A stretch of 64,000 nucleotides of DNA from Brevibacillus_H ginsengisoli. Lineage in GTDB: Bacteria > Bacillota > Bacilli > Brevibacillales > Brevibacillaceae. Each line of letters begins with the position of its first letter. Position 1 is the stretch's first letter. The stretch spans positions 1 through 64,000 of the forward strand of contig NZ_JBNJQR010000001.1 in assembly GCF_050113715.1 (NCBI RefSeq), read 5' to 3'. The position numbers and the translations under genes were made by a program. Below the pieces are notes generated by a model, which was not told where the DNA came from, did not search any database, and was given only the letters and a program-made list of their open reading frames with translations. This document shows, one piece after another, positions 41,523-49,914 of this stretch.

Positions 41523-43133
41523 CTAGAAAGTAGAGCCAGCTTCCTGGCGGCGAAGATCGATTCGACGGATTTTACCCGAAGTAGTCTTCGGCAATTCCTG
41601 AACAAATTCAACTTTGCGCGGATATTTGTAAGGTGCGGTTAAGCGTTTGGTATGTTCCTGAAGTTCATGGAGAAGCTCTTCGCTTGGCTCGAAGCCTTTT
41701 TTCAAGACGATGAAGGCTTTCACGACATGTCCGCGATCTGGATCAGGACTAGCCACAGCAGCACATTCTTGGACGGCTGGGTGTTTGACTAGCGCATCCT
41801 CTACTTCAAATGGCCCGATCGTATAGCCAGAAGAGATAATAATATCATCGGAACGGCCTTCAAACCAGATATAGCCGTCTTCATCCATCCGTCCCTGATC
41901 ACCAGTCACGTACCAGTTTCCGCGGAAGGAGCGGGAAGTTCTTTCTGGATCATTGAGATACCCTTTGAACAAGGCAATCATTCCGCGCTCAATGGCGATA
42001 TCGCCTACTTCTCCGATTGGCAGCTCATGGCCTTCCTCGTCGACGATGGCTACCTTGACGACAGGGGATGGTTTGCCCATGGAACCCGGACGCGGCTCTA
42101 CGCCAACAAATGTGCCGATCATAAGCGTATTCTCGGTTTGACCGTAACCGTCACGCACCGTAATATTGAAGGCGCGCATAAAGGTATCAATTACTTCGCG
42201 GTTCAGCGGTTCGCCTGCCGAGACAGCAGAGCGCAGGGCGGAGAGGTTGAAGTTTTCAATGCCATTTACTTTGGCCATCATTCGGTATTCGGTAGGAGTC
42301 GCGCACAGAACCGAAATCGGGTATTTCTCCATCAGAGAGAGGTAAGCCTCGGCGGAGAATTTTCCTTGGTAAACGAAAGCGGTACCGCCTTTGCCCAGCG
42401 CTGATACAAATGGGCTCCAGATCCACTTCGCCCAACCAGGACCTGCTGTCGCCCAGACAAGATCATCTTCACGGGCGTCGAGCCAGAAGGTGGACGCTAC
42501 CGCCAAATGTGCAAATGGCCAGCCGTGCACGTGCATGACGCCTTTGGGACCGCCAGTCGTTCCGGATGTGTAGGAAAGAAAGGCTAATTCATCTGAGTGT
42601 GTACGAGCAGCTTCCAACTCTTCAGATGATTGGGAGATCAATTCCTCAAACGCCAACCAGTCATCATGCTGTTGACCAAGCAGAATATAATGCTCGACAC
42701 TCGGGCAGTTGGCGCGAATCTCGTCCACTTCATGACGGATTCCGCCAAAGGCGATAATCGCTTTGGCGCCAGCGTGCTTGGCTCGGTATTCAATATCCTT
42801 GCCGCGGAGCATTTCTGATCCTGGCATGATAACGCTTCCAATTTTGTTGAGTGCCAGATAGATTCCATAGGATTCCACTCCGCGAGGGACGAGGACGATC
42901 ACTTTGTCGCCTTGTGCAATTCCAAGAGATTTTAGACTATTGCCGATCCGGTTGGAGTACTTTCTTAGTTCCTGATAAGAAACCCGAAGCTCCTCACCGT
43001 CTTCGTTTACGACGAGCACAGCTGGTTTGTCTGGATGGGCCGCGGCGTATTGATCAATCTGATGGGCAAAGTTGTAATACTCCGGGATAGTAACGGTGAA
43101 ATTTGAATCGAAATGGTTTGCTTGACTCATCAA
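41523..43133 (-). CDS. acsM-like: Medium-chain/acetyl acyl-CoA synthetase
   Basis: This 536-residue AMP-forming ligase of the acyl-adenylate family activates a carboxylic acid with ATP and CoA. It has the P-loop-like LSYTSGTTGGPKGVMH (about 187-202), DGYGQTE, WYVTGDQG, and catalytic Lys in TTSGKIRR near the C-terminus. Length and layout fit the medium-chain (AcsM) or acetyl branch. Start is ATG with gagggg. Monocistronic. The acid is unknown. Confidence 0.9.
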   Translation of the reverse strand: MMSQANHFDSNFTVTIPEYYNFAHQIDQYAAAHPDKPAVLVVNEDGEELRVSYQELRKYSNRIGNSLKSLGIAQGDKVIVLVPRGVESYGIYLALNKIGSVIMPGSEMLRGKDIEYRAKHAGAKAIIAFGGIRHEVDEIRANCPSVEHYILLGQQHDDWLAFEELISQSSEELEAARTHSDELAFLSYTSGTTGGPKGVMHVHGWPFAHLAVASTFWLDAREDDLVWATAGPGWAKWIWSPFVSALGKGGTAFVYQGKFSAEAYLSLMEKYPISVLCATPTEYRMMAKVNGIENFNLSALRSAVSAGEPLNREVIDTFMRAFNITVRDGYGQTENTLMIGTFVGVEPRPGSMGKPSPVVKVAIVDEEGHELPIGEVGDIAIERGMIALFKGYLNDPERTSRSFRGNWYVTGDQGRMDEDGYIWFEGRSDDIIISSGYTIGPFEVEDALVKHPAVQECAAVASPDPDRGHVVKAFIVLKKGFEPSEELLHELQEHTKRLTAPYKYPRKVEFVQELPKTTSGKIRRIDLRRQEAGSTF

Positions 43134-43402
43134 ATAATCCCCTCCACGTCACGATAGAATCCAATATTGGATCTTTTTAGAATAGTACCATAAGTTCTAT
43201 TTTACGAAATCATCAGACGATTGCTAGTCCTTTTGTTAAGTTTACAATAAAGTTGTTACAATTTAGTGAATTAAATTCTTGTTTATAATAATTATAAAGA
43301 AGTATTGACTCTAAGTAGCGTGGGTGCTATAGTAATTTACAGCTAATCAATAATAATTCTAATTGATTCACAACAGATAGTGAAGATAGGAGATCAAATC
43401 TG

Positions 43403-43645
43403 ATGAACCAAGCGATTGTCTATTCCAGTATGAATTGTAGTTATTGCAAACAATTGAAAACCTTCTTGGAAGAACAAAATATTCCGTATGAAGAACGTAA
43501 TATCGATGAGAACGACGCGTATGGCGAGGAATTAAGCAAACTAGGCTATATGTCTGTTCCAGTCACTGTCATCGGGGATAAGCAAGTGCTCGGTTTCAAC
43601 CCGGCCCGCATTATGAAATTGCACGCAGCCGTTACAAGTGCGTAA
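43403..43645 (+). CDS. Glutaredoxin-like protein
   Basis: This 80-residue thioredoxin-fold protein has the active site CSYC at residues 13-16, cis-Pro in VPVTVIG, and FNPARIMKL, as in NrdH/YtnI-type glutaredoxins. It should reduce disulfides in the cytosol. Start ATG with aggagatc. It is followed by a hairpin and a terminator. An upstream gap of 270 bases separates it from the divergent acyl-CoA synthetase gene. Confidence 0.93.
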   Translation: MNQAIVYSSMNCSYCKQLKTFLEEQNIPYEERNIDENDAYGEELSKLGYMSVPVTVIGDKQVLGFNPARIMKLHAAVTSA

Positions 43646-43654
43646 TGCTCCCTA

Positions 43655-43688
43655 GACATCCTTTGCGCTTTGCTAAGCAAGGGATGTC
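43655..43688 (+). other. Hairpin after the glutaredoxin gene
   Basis: Arms gacatcctttgc (43655-43666) and gcaagggatgtc (43677-43688) pair over 12 positions with one G-T. No T-run follows, so it is not a canonical terminator. It could stabilise the 3' end of the mRNA. Confidence 0.5.
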
Positions 43689-43711
43689 CTACATAAACTT
43701 CATGTGTTTAC

Positions 43712-43760
43712 AAAAAAGGTGACAGCAGGTAGCCCAAATGCCTGACTGTCACCTTTTTTC
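43712..43760 (+). terminator. Terminator after the glutaredoxin gene
   Basis: A 14-bp stem (aaaaaaggtgacag with ctgtcacctttttt) with a further cagg/cctg inside is followed by a T-run. Confidence 0.9.
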
Positions 43761-43763
43761 GTA

Positions 43764-43779
43764 GAGGGACGAAGTTTTC
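43764..43779 (+). repeat. Scrap of the 3' end of the structured element
   Basis: Agggacgaagttttct here matches the 3' end of copy B (agagggacgaagtcttttct) with a single-base gap. It lies just upstream of copy B, between the terminator and the hairpin, so it may be the tail of an earlier, deleted copy. Confidence 0.4.
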
Positions 43780-43791
43780 TCTAATATTATT

Positions 43792-43974
43792 GGAAAGATA
43801 AATTGCTTTAAGTGGTAAAGTAATTTATCTTTCCTTCCATTCGCGTAAGCCCACTAAGAAAAGATTTCGTCCGCTCGAAGCTCATTTTAAGCGAAACCAA
43901 GCGTAGAGAGCGGAGCGGACAGTAGATGCTACAAGCTAGCTTAAACAGAGCATAGAGGGACGAAGTCTTTTCTT
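43792..43974 (+). repeat. Structured intergenic element, copy B (short form)
   Basis: 5' hairpin 43792-43834 (19 pairs, different base pairs from copy A). Outer stem arms 43856-43872 and 43958-43974 (17 pairs, one G-U). Inner stem arms 43880-43892 and 43939-43951. The removable arm present in copies A and C is missing; gagagcggagcggac runs straight across. It lies between two + strand genes. Confidence 0.8.
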
Positions 43975-44071
43975 TTTTATCACAGAATAGTCAAGGTCGA
44001 CAGGAGAGTGTACTTGAAAAAACGTGGTATGCTATAAGGATATCGAATCTGAGCTGTTGAGGTGATCAAGA

Positions 44072-44605
44072 TTGCGTGACATTGCCAATCGACATAAAGG
44101 GCTTCCAGAAAGAACACCAGAAATGTTGTTTCAAATAGTGGACAAGTTTACACGTGGAGCCCTGCATCATTACGAGGTAATTGAAGAGAAAAAGGACGAG
44201 CTCTTGTACGCATATGAAGAAAGAGCAACAGCTGGCGGTGAGGAAGCGTTGCTTGACGCGCTAACCGTGTTGTTCTGGGAATTTCATTTCTATGTGACCT
44301 GTTGGCTGCAAGTGGAGCTTGCCTTATACCGTCTGCTGCGAGTTGAAGCTACCCCAGAAATTCAAGCGGGGTTGCGAGAGGTGTTCGGTCAATATCGCAC
44401 ACAGATCGAACGGCATGTCCACGTTAGGCGTGTAATCGATTCAACACGAGAAGCTGTTGAGGCTCAATTTGCCCACTTTGGTCCCGAATTGGATTGTGTT
44501 GTGAAGGACCAATATTGGTTTGACGGCGTCTATTTTACGGTGGATGAAGCAAGCGTGGACACATTGCGTCAGTTGCATCAAGCGATTATGCGTTGGAAAT
44601 TCTGA
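44072..44605 (+). CDS. Hypothetical protein
   Basis: This 177-residue predominantly helical soluble protein is rich in Glu and aromatic residues (LHHYEVIEEKKDELLYAYEE; TVLFWEFHFYVTCWLQVELALY). I do not recognise the family. TTG start with a gaggtgat site. It stands alone, after copy B of the structured element, and is convergent with the 44609 gene with 3 bases between stops. Confidence 0.7.
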   Translation: MRDIANRHKGLPERTPEMLFQIVDKFTRGALHHYEVIEEKKDELLYAYEERATAGGEEALLDALTVLFWEFHFYVTCWLQVELALYRLLRVEATPEIQAGLREVFGQYRTQIERHVHVRRVIDSTREAVEAQFAHFGPELDCVVKDQYWFDGVYFTVDEASVDTLRQLHQAIMRWKF

Positions 44606-44608
44606 TGA

Positions 44609-45028
44609 TTATGCTTCCTCGTCGGAAAGTTTGATCTCAATAATGCTATCGACAATATGACGATGCAGGGAATTATAGGCTTTGTGTTTGAAATGAAGCT
44701 GAATGATATAAATCGCGAACAACGTAAGGGCCAAGATAATGGCGAAGAGCAGTTTCAGGTCTTCCTTCACCAGATTGGAGAGCTTGGCTGAGAAAATGAG
44801 AAATACAAAAGGAACCGTGGAAAAACAAAAGGGAATATACCCGAGTTGCGCTTCTGTTTTGCGAATGGCCGCCCCGATCAAGCGAAGTTCCTCAAGGGTC
44901 AGTTTCTCATAAAACGACCAGATCTCATGGATTTCTGTTAAATCTTTAATATGCGTCACGGCGGCTTGCTTGGTGTCGTATTGACGGATGGCCTTGTACA
45001 GTTTCTCGTAATTACCGTAAGTCTTCAC
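44609..45028 (-). CDS. Hypothetical membrane protein with two helices
   Basis: This 139-residue protein has a charged N-terminal half and two hydrophobic segments (about 63-79 and 95-111) followed by a short tail. No family is recognised. GTG 45028 has aaggagg at 5-6 bases; the ATG at 45052 has no site. It lies downstream of the FAGTN-repeat gene with a terminator between, so it is probably separate. Confidence 0.65.
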   Translation of the reverse strand: MKTYGNYEKLYKAIRQYDTKQAAVTHIKDLTEIHEIWSFYEKLTLEELRLIGAAIRKTEAQLGYIPFCFSTVPFVFLIFSAKLSNLVKEDLKLLFAIILALTLFAIYIIQLHFKHKAYNSLHRHIVDSIIEIKLSDEEA

Positions 45029-45081
45029 TCGTTCCTCCTTCATTCTCGACATCGATCGAAGACCAAATCACAAAGTATGAT

Positions 45082-45112
45082 AAAAGACCGCCAACAGTCG
45101 GCGGTCTTTTTC
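45082..45112 (-). terminator. Terminator of the FAGTN-repeat gene
   Basis: On the minus strand aaaagaccgcc pairs with ggcggtctttt and a T-run follows, about 50 bases after the stop codon. Confidence 0.88.
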
Positions 45113-45163
45113 ATTCGTAAATCAGAAGCTCATTATTCTCCGATTTACACAAGCAGTCGATTC

Positions 45164-45934
45164 TTAGAATGAACGGAACGGGATGTGGCCAGCGTTGTAT
45201 GGAGCGTAGTGTTGAGATTGTGCATAGTCTTGATGAACTTCATGAACGTTCGTTCCGGCAAATCCAGGGTGGAAGATAGCGTTAGCCGTGGCTGGAAAAG
45301 ATGGTGCCGCGCTCATCCCCATACCCATCCCCATATTATAGCTTTGTCCGTATGGTTGTTGGTTAACCGAAGGAGCAGGGTAGCCGGAGTTAAGCGCACG
45401 GACTTCTTGAACATTGGTGCCTGCGAAGTTAGGCTGGAATACACTGTTTGCTCCGCCAGCACTCATTCCACTCATTCCCGCGTGCATGCCATAGCCTGCA
45501 AATGAACCGGCTGATGCGTTGCGAGCGCGAACTTCTTGAATATTGGTGCCTGCAAAGTTAGGTTGGAACACCTCGTTGACAGAAGGCATGCCAACAGAAG
45601 AAACTTGAGGGGCATAACCCATAGTCTGGCCCATACCAGCCATGAACGGTTGTTGGTGAACCGCAGGAGAAGAATAACCAGAGTTAAGCGCACGCACTTC
45701 TTGGACGTTGGTTCCCGCAAAATTGGGGGAGAAAATGTTGTTTACCGGTGTTCCATACATTCCAGCCGCGTATGTAGAGGTTCCCGCAGGAGTTTGCAAA
45801 GATTGTGCATAATCTTGACGAACTTCGTTTGCATTTGTACCCGCAAAGCCAGGTTGGAACATCGTACTAGCAGATCCGCCAACAGGTAATTGCGATTGGA
45901 ATTGATTCTGCCCATAGAAATTGTTGTAGGTCAA
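45164..45934 (-). CDS. FAGTN-repeat protein, possible spore-surface protein
   Basis: This 256-residue low-complexity protein is rich in Gly, Ala, Met, Asn, Gln and Tyr. Five copies of a motif F-x-P-[GN]-F-A-G-T-N-x-x-E-V occur with FAGTN at residues 30, 72, 127, 170 and 225 (spacings 42, 55, 43, 55). First and last copies share QDYAQS after the motif, the three middle copies share RA-L/R-N. No signal peptide. TTG start (aggagg 8 bases upstream); the GTG of the longer frame lies inside the ribosome site. It follows four ATP-grasp genes on the same strand after a terminator. Unknown family; coat-like composition is an inference. Confidence 0.75.
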   Translation of the reverse strand: MTYNNFYGQNQFQSQLPVGGSASTMFQPGFAGTNANEVRQDYAQSLQTPAGTSTYAAGMYGTPVNNIFSPNFAGTNVQEVRALNSGYSSPAVHQQPFMAGMGQTMGYAPQVSSVGMPSVNEVFQPNFAGTNIQEVRARNASAGSFAGYGMHAGMSGMSAGGANSVFQPNFAGTNVQEVRALNSGYPAPSVNQQPYGQSYNMGMGMGMSAAPSFPATANAIFHPGFAGTNVHEVHQDYAQSQHYAPYNAGHIPFRSF

Positions 45935-46034
45935 TTTGACCACCTCCTGATATCAATTTTTTACCATGGTGGTTTATTCAATGCATGAAGGAGGAAAGAA
46001 TCAATATTCTAATTTTCAAGACGAAATCAAAGCC

Positions 46035-46068
46035 AAAAACCCATTCCGCGTTGTCGAATGGGTTTTCT
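46035..46068 (-). terminator. Terminator of the ATP-grasp operon
   Basis: On the minus strand gaaaacccattc pairs with gaatgggttttt, 11 pairs, with a T-run after. It begins just past the last ATP-grasp gene, so the FAGTN-repeat gene needs its own promoter or read-through. Confidence 0.85.
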
Positions 46069-46088
46069 TATGCTCCACGGGGGGGTTA

Positions 46089-47384
46089 TTAGGCCATAAA
46101 AGCTGAGACATACTGAGAATAGTAAATGAGGTTTGCCAGCGACGAACGGCGAATCGTGGGCTCATCGAATTTTTCCGGTTTGGCATTGGCTTCAAAAAAC
46201 CAAAGCTTTCCTTCTTCGGTCAGCCCCAGATCCATCGACATTTCTGCCAGATCCTCAATTTCTTCGTTGAGAAGCCGCGCAATAGACAAAGCGGTTTGTT
46301 CAATATGCTGATAGATCTCGTCTGCTTGTTCCTTAAATAACGCTTGCAGTACCTTGGTTGTAGGGAGGATGGAACCGCCGCGAGGCACATGAGTCGTGAT
46401 GCTGTTGGCGCCAGCCCGCCTGATTCCTATACCAGTTACTCCCCATTCGCCGCTGCCGCCCTTTTGAATTAATACTCTGACGTCAAACGGCCGTTTTTTG
46501 TAATGAGCCAGCTGAATGCCTTGTTGGATGATATAGCGATTGCCTCGAGTTCTCAGTATGACATTTCGCCACAAATCTGCCAGTTTGTGAAAATGACGGG
46601 TAGTCGAATTCTGCTCATTCACACAACGTAACTTCCAGCCAGATTTGCGCTGTTCGACTCGCATGATTCCTTTGCCCGCTTTACCTCTCGTCGGCTTCAG
46701 ATAGATGAACGGATGCTGCTTGGCGAACGCTTGGAATTGGGCGTAGGTGCTCAATACCTTGGTGTCTGGTAAATATTCTTGTATTTCAGGCTTTTTCTCA
46801 AGGATTTGGAAGAGCGTGCGCTTATTAAAAAAGTGACGGTTGAATAGTGTGACATTCTCTAATTTAGCCAGTTGATTCAAGGTTTGCTTGACTTCATCTT
46901 TCGTCTCTAATTTGCGGGTAGGCACACGATTATAAACGACATGTGGAAACGGCATGACGCTCTCAACCCAGCTATCGTATTCTTCGTTGTATAAGAACGC
47001 TTGAATTCGTTTCTTTTCCCAGTTAATGCCACTAGGAGTAAACACATAAACCAATGCGCCAAGCCGTTTGCCAGAGTGGATAATGTCCTTGAAGTTATCA
47101 CGGTTTCCTCTGAAAGAACTACCGTCTCCAACAGTCATAATACCAACGATTGGCCCGATCGTTAGTTGATCGTTGGACACCGCCCAATACACCTTAGTTC
47201 GTACACGATGAGGCTGCTGTGGGGGTGCCCCAAGCTGAATTGGTTTTTGAATGGAATCAGGGCCTAGTTTGGCTAAGAGTCGCTTTTGTTTGTTTAATCC
47301 TGTAATTATGGCTTTGTTAACTCCTTGCAGATACCAGCGACCTGAGGGGAGAATCGTTAGCCACCCTGATCGTATTTGGGCCAT
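46089..47384 (-). CDS. yheC-like: YheC/YheD-type ATP-grasp protein 4
   Basis: This 431-residue protein is the fourth of a tandem family. The N-terminal region (about 1-190) has the YheC/D pattern GPIVGIMTVG, YVFTPSGINW, PHVVYNRVPTR. The ATP-grasp region (about 190-431) has IYLKPTRGKAGKGIMR, the RFDVRVLIQK strand and the metal-binding FFEANAKPEKFD at the end. ATP-grasp enzymes join a carboxylate to an amine or other nucleophile; this family is linked to spore coat. Start ATG with aaggagg. Substrate unknown. Confidence 0.88.
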   Translation of the reverse strand: MAQIRSGWLTILPSGRWYLQGVNKAIITGLNKQKRLLAKLGPDSIQKPIQLGAPPQQPHRVRTKVYWAVSNDQLTIGPIVGIMTVGDGSSFRGNRDNFKDIIHSGKRLGALVYVFTPSGINWEKKRIQAFLYNEEYDSWVESVMPFPHVVYNRVPTRKLETKDEVKQTLNQLAKLENVTLFNRHFFNKRTLFQILEKKPEIQEYLPDTKVLSTYAQFQAFAKQHPFIYLKPTRGKAGKGIMRVEQRKSGWKLRCVNEQNSTTRHFHKLADLWRNVILRTRGNRYIIQQGIQLAHYKKRPFDVRVLIQKGGSGEWGVTGIGIRRAGANSITTHVPRGGSILPTTKVLQALFKEQADEIYQHIEQTALSIARLLNEEIEDLAEMSMDLGLTEEGKLWFFEANAKPEKFDEPTIRRSSLANLIYYSQYVSAFMA

Positions 47385-47426
47385 AGGACTGCCTCCTTCC
47401 TACTGATACGATTTTCTAGGGGGTTA

Positions 47427-48803
47427 TTAGAAGTTGGCTAGATAGCGGCTGTAATCCACGATGAGATTGCGTGAAAAAGCGTCCGCTTCCTTTAACCGGG
47501 AATGCTTGAAGATAGAACGGCCGGGTTTGGAGTTCGCTTCAAACATCCACACCTGCCCATGGGTATCAATGCCCATATCTAAACCAAGTTCACCTAGAGG
47601 GGCTCGATTAGCCTCTTCAATAGCAGCCGACAAGCGAATGGCTGCATCCCTGATGCGTCTGGTAATCAAATCTTTTTGCTGGCCAAATAGATGTTGGAGC
47701 AAGTCTTCTCCGGGGATTACAACGCCACCAGTTCTGACATGTGTGGTTACGCTTCCCGAGCCAGCCACCTTGGCCGCCATGCAAGAGACGACCCAATTGT
47801 TCTCCTGATTCTTGTGAAGATGGACGCGAAAATCAAAAGGGCGATTCTGGTATGTGCATAATTGAATACCTTGTTGGACCAAATAAGAATTTAACCGGCG
47901 AGCCCGAGAAATATGAGCGAAGGCGGCGGAGATGGTTTTGAATATTCGCCTGACATTTCCCATACCGGTGTGATAGGAAACCTCATAGGTCTTGTTGGTT
48001 TTTTTTGTCAATTTGACAATCCCGTAGCCTAAACTGCCATTTTTGGGTTTAAGGTAGATGATCGGATATTTTCTGACCATGGCTTTAACCTTTTCCAGGG
48101 TTGGTTGGATATGCGTTTCCGGAATGTGCTCCTGCACTTCCAGATTGGGATAAAGGAGCCGATAAACATTCCATTTGTCAAAAAATCCGTCATTAAAGAT
48201 CGGCAACCTTGTTTCTGCCACCCACCTCATCTTGAATTGCTGGACATAATCCAGTTTTTCTGCGGCGCGTGAAGGGATCCGGTCGTAGACGACGTCAGGC
48301 AGCGGAGTGGTCAGTTTTTTCCACGTGTACTTTCCTGTATTGGTCGGGCGCAAAAACCAGGCATCCACCACCTGCCGATCCCAATCAATATCATTGGGGG
48401 AAAAGGCGAAGTAGAAGACCCCTTTTCCTTTTTGAGCGGTCAGGAGTTTTTGAAAAAAAGAAGTGCGACCTCCGATCGGATTTGGCGTTTGCGGGCGAAC
48501 TCCTGTTGTCACAATCCCAATGGAAGGGCCGATGCGAATGGTATCTCCATCTCTTTTTAAATGAATAAATCCGGTATGAGGAATATAAAGTTGTTTGCGT
48601 AACAGACCGGTAATCTTTACGGTGTTACTGTCAACGTTTTGTTTATCCTGAAAAACGGTAGCTGTTACTTCTTTCTTTCCCAACGAAATAAGAATTTGTT
48701 GACGTGGACGAAGCTGCAATTGCTGACATAATGAAAGCGGCAGAATGATTCCGGCAACTTTGGAGTGGTTGAGGAAGCGAAGCCGCACGAGAAGCGATTC
48801 CAT
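47427..48803 (-). CDS. yheD-like: YheC/YheD-type ATP-grasp protein 3
   Basis: This 458-residue paralogue has GPSIGIVTTGV, FYFAFSPNDIDWD, PDVVYDRIPSRAAEKLD, IIYLKPKNGSLGYGIVKL, FDFRVHLHKN, and MFEANSKPGRS with the Asn-x-Lys typical of the family. Ends in a short VDYSRYLANF segment also seen in paralogue 1 as FDYSTFLAGF. Start ATG; the gggggtt just before the stop of the preceding gene serves as ribosome site, only 2 bases separate the genes, so translation is coupled. Confidence 0.88.
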   Translation of the reverse strand: MESLLVRLRFLNHSKVAGIILPLSLCQQLQLRPRQQILISLGKKEVTATVFQDKQNVDSNTVKITGLLRKQLYIPHTGFIHLKRDGDTIRIGPSIGIVTTGVRPQTPNPIGGRTSFFQKLLTAQKGKGVFYFAFSPNDIDWDRQVVDAWFLRPTNTGKYTWKKLTTPLPDVVYDRIPSRAAEKLDYVQQFKMRWVAETRLPIFNDGFFDKWNVYRLLYPNLEVQEHIPETHIQPTLEKVKAMVRKYPIIYLKPKNGSLGYGIVKLTKKTNKTYEVSYHTGMGNVRRIFKTISAAFAHISRARRLNSYLVQQGIQLCTYQNRPFDFRVHLHKNQENNWVVSCMAAKVAGSGSVTTHVRTGGVVIPGEDLLQHLFGQQKDLITRRIRDAAIRLSAAIEEANRAPLGELGLDMGIDTHGQVWMFEANSKPGRSIFKHSRLKEADAFSRNLIVDYSRYLANF

Positions 48804-48805
48804 GC

Positions 48806-49909
48806 TCAGTAACCCCCTACACGTTCATTCATGAGATATACCGCGTATTTGACAGGCTGTGTCAAGGAGCGGAGTTGAGCGGTTCGATCTTCAATCTGAC
48901 GGAAAACGGTCCGACCCGGCCTGCTGTTCACCTCAATAATCCATATTTTTCCTGATTGATCGATACCAATATCAATCCCTAATTCCACCAAACGGCCATG
49001 ATTTGATTCAAGGAACGGCGGTAACAAACGAATGACGTGATCAATCTCTTGCTCGATCAGATCCGGGTTCTTTGCGGCAAAGTTTTGGGAGAGAAACGTG
49101 TCGATTGCCACCGCTTTACCTCCACCATGGAGATTAGAAGTGATGCCATTCTTTTCACCTAATCGGACGGCTTTGCCGGTTGTTTCCCATTCGCCGTTCC
49201 CGTTTTTTTGGACCAGAACACGGATGTCAAACGGAGTCCCGCTTGGAGTATGGAGGGTTAAATATGGTTGAAGAATAAAGGGGCGAGAGGCGGTAAATGA
49301 AGTAAGGAACCGTTGAAAACTGGGTAAGCTGGTAAACCGTTTATGAATCACTTGGTTGGAATGATTTCGACCTAACACCTCATAGTCTTGTTTTGAGTGC
49401 CTTGAGAGCCGAATCACACTAAGTCCGTGGGTTCCGGATGCTGGCTTCACAATCACGTCCTGACCTGACATGAGTAGGGAAGTTACATGCTTAAAAGAGT
49501 ATTGTTGAGTCTCAGGCAAGTATTGCGCCAGCTCCTCAGATTGGAGCAAGGTTTGATAAACCTGCCATTTTCCAGTAAGTCCATGGCCAAGAAATGTGAC
49601 CTCGGGATCTTCTTGCAGCTTATCGATTAAGGGTTTATAACGGGTACGGATAGAGCTCCCAATAAAACAACGATCATAGACGAGTTTTGGGAACGGAAAG
49701 GTCTTTTTGATCCAGCGATTCTGTTCAAATTCATATCCGGAAACTTCTCGATTCTCAAAGTCTAGGGAACGGGGAGAAAAGACGAAGACGCGGATTCTCA
49801 GCTTGCGTCCAGCTAATGTCAGCATTTTGTAATAGCCTCTCTCTTTAAAGGAAGGCTCTTCTCCCTTGAACAATGCCATAATTCCTAATGTTCGATATTC
49901 AAATGACAT
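48806..49909 (-). CDS. YheC/YheD-type ATP-grasp protein 2
   Basis: This 367-residue paralogue is the shortest. It lacks the first roughly 90 residues found in the other three and starts at the GIMALFKGE segment. The rest is intact: FVFSPRSLDF, FPKLVYDRCF, VIVKPASGTHGLSVIRL, FDIRVLVQK, LGIDIGIDQSGKIWIIEVNS and RPGRTVFR. ATG 49909 is favoured over the overlapping GTG at 49918, since aaggtg then has correct spacing. It directly follows paralogue 1, with coupled translation. Confidence 0.86.
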   Translation of the reverse strand: MSFEYRTLGIMALFKGEEPSFKERGYYKMLTLAGRKLRIRVFVFSPRSLDFENREVSGYEFEQNRWIKKTFPFPKLVYDRCFIGSSIRTRYKPLIDKLQEDPEVTFLGHGLTGKWQVYQTLLQSEELAQYLPETQQYSFKHVTSLLMSGQDVIVKPASGTHGLSVIRLSRHSKQDYEVLGRNHSNQVIHKRFTSLPSFQRFLTSFTASRPFILQPYLTLHTPSGTPFDIRVLVQKNGNGEWETTGKAVRLGEKNGITSNLHGGGKAVAIDTFLSQNFAAKNPDLIEQEIDHVIRLLPPFLESNHGRLVELGIDIGIDQSGKIWIIEVNSRPGRTVFRQIEDRTAQLRSLTQPVKYAVYLMNERVGGY

Positions 49910-49914
49910 AAGTG

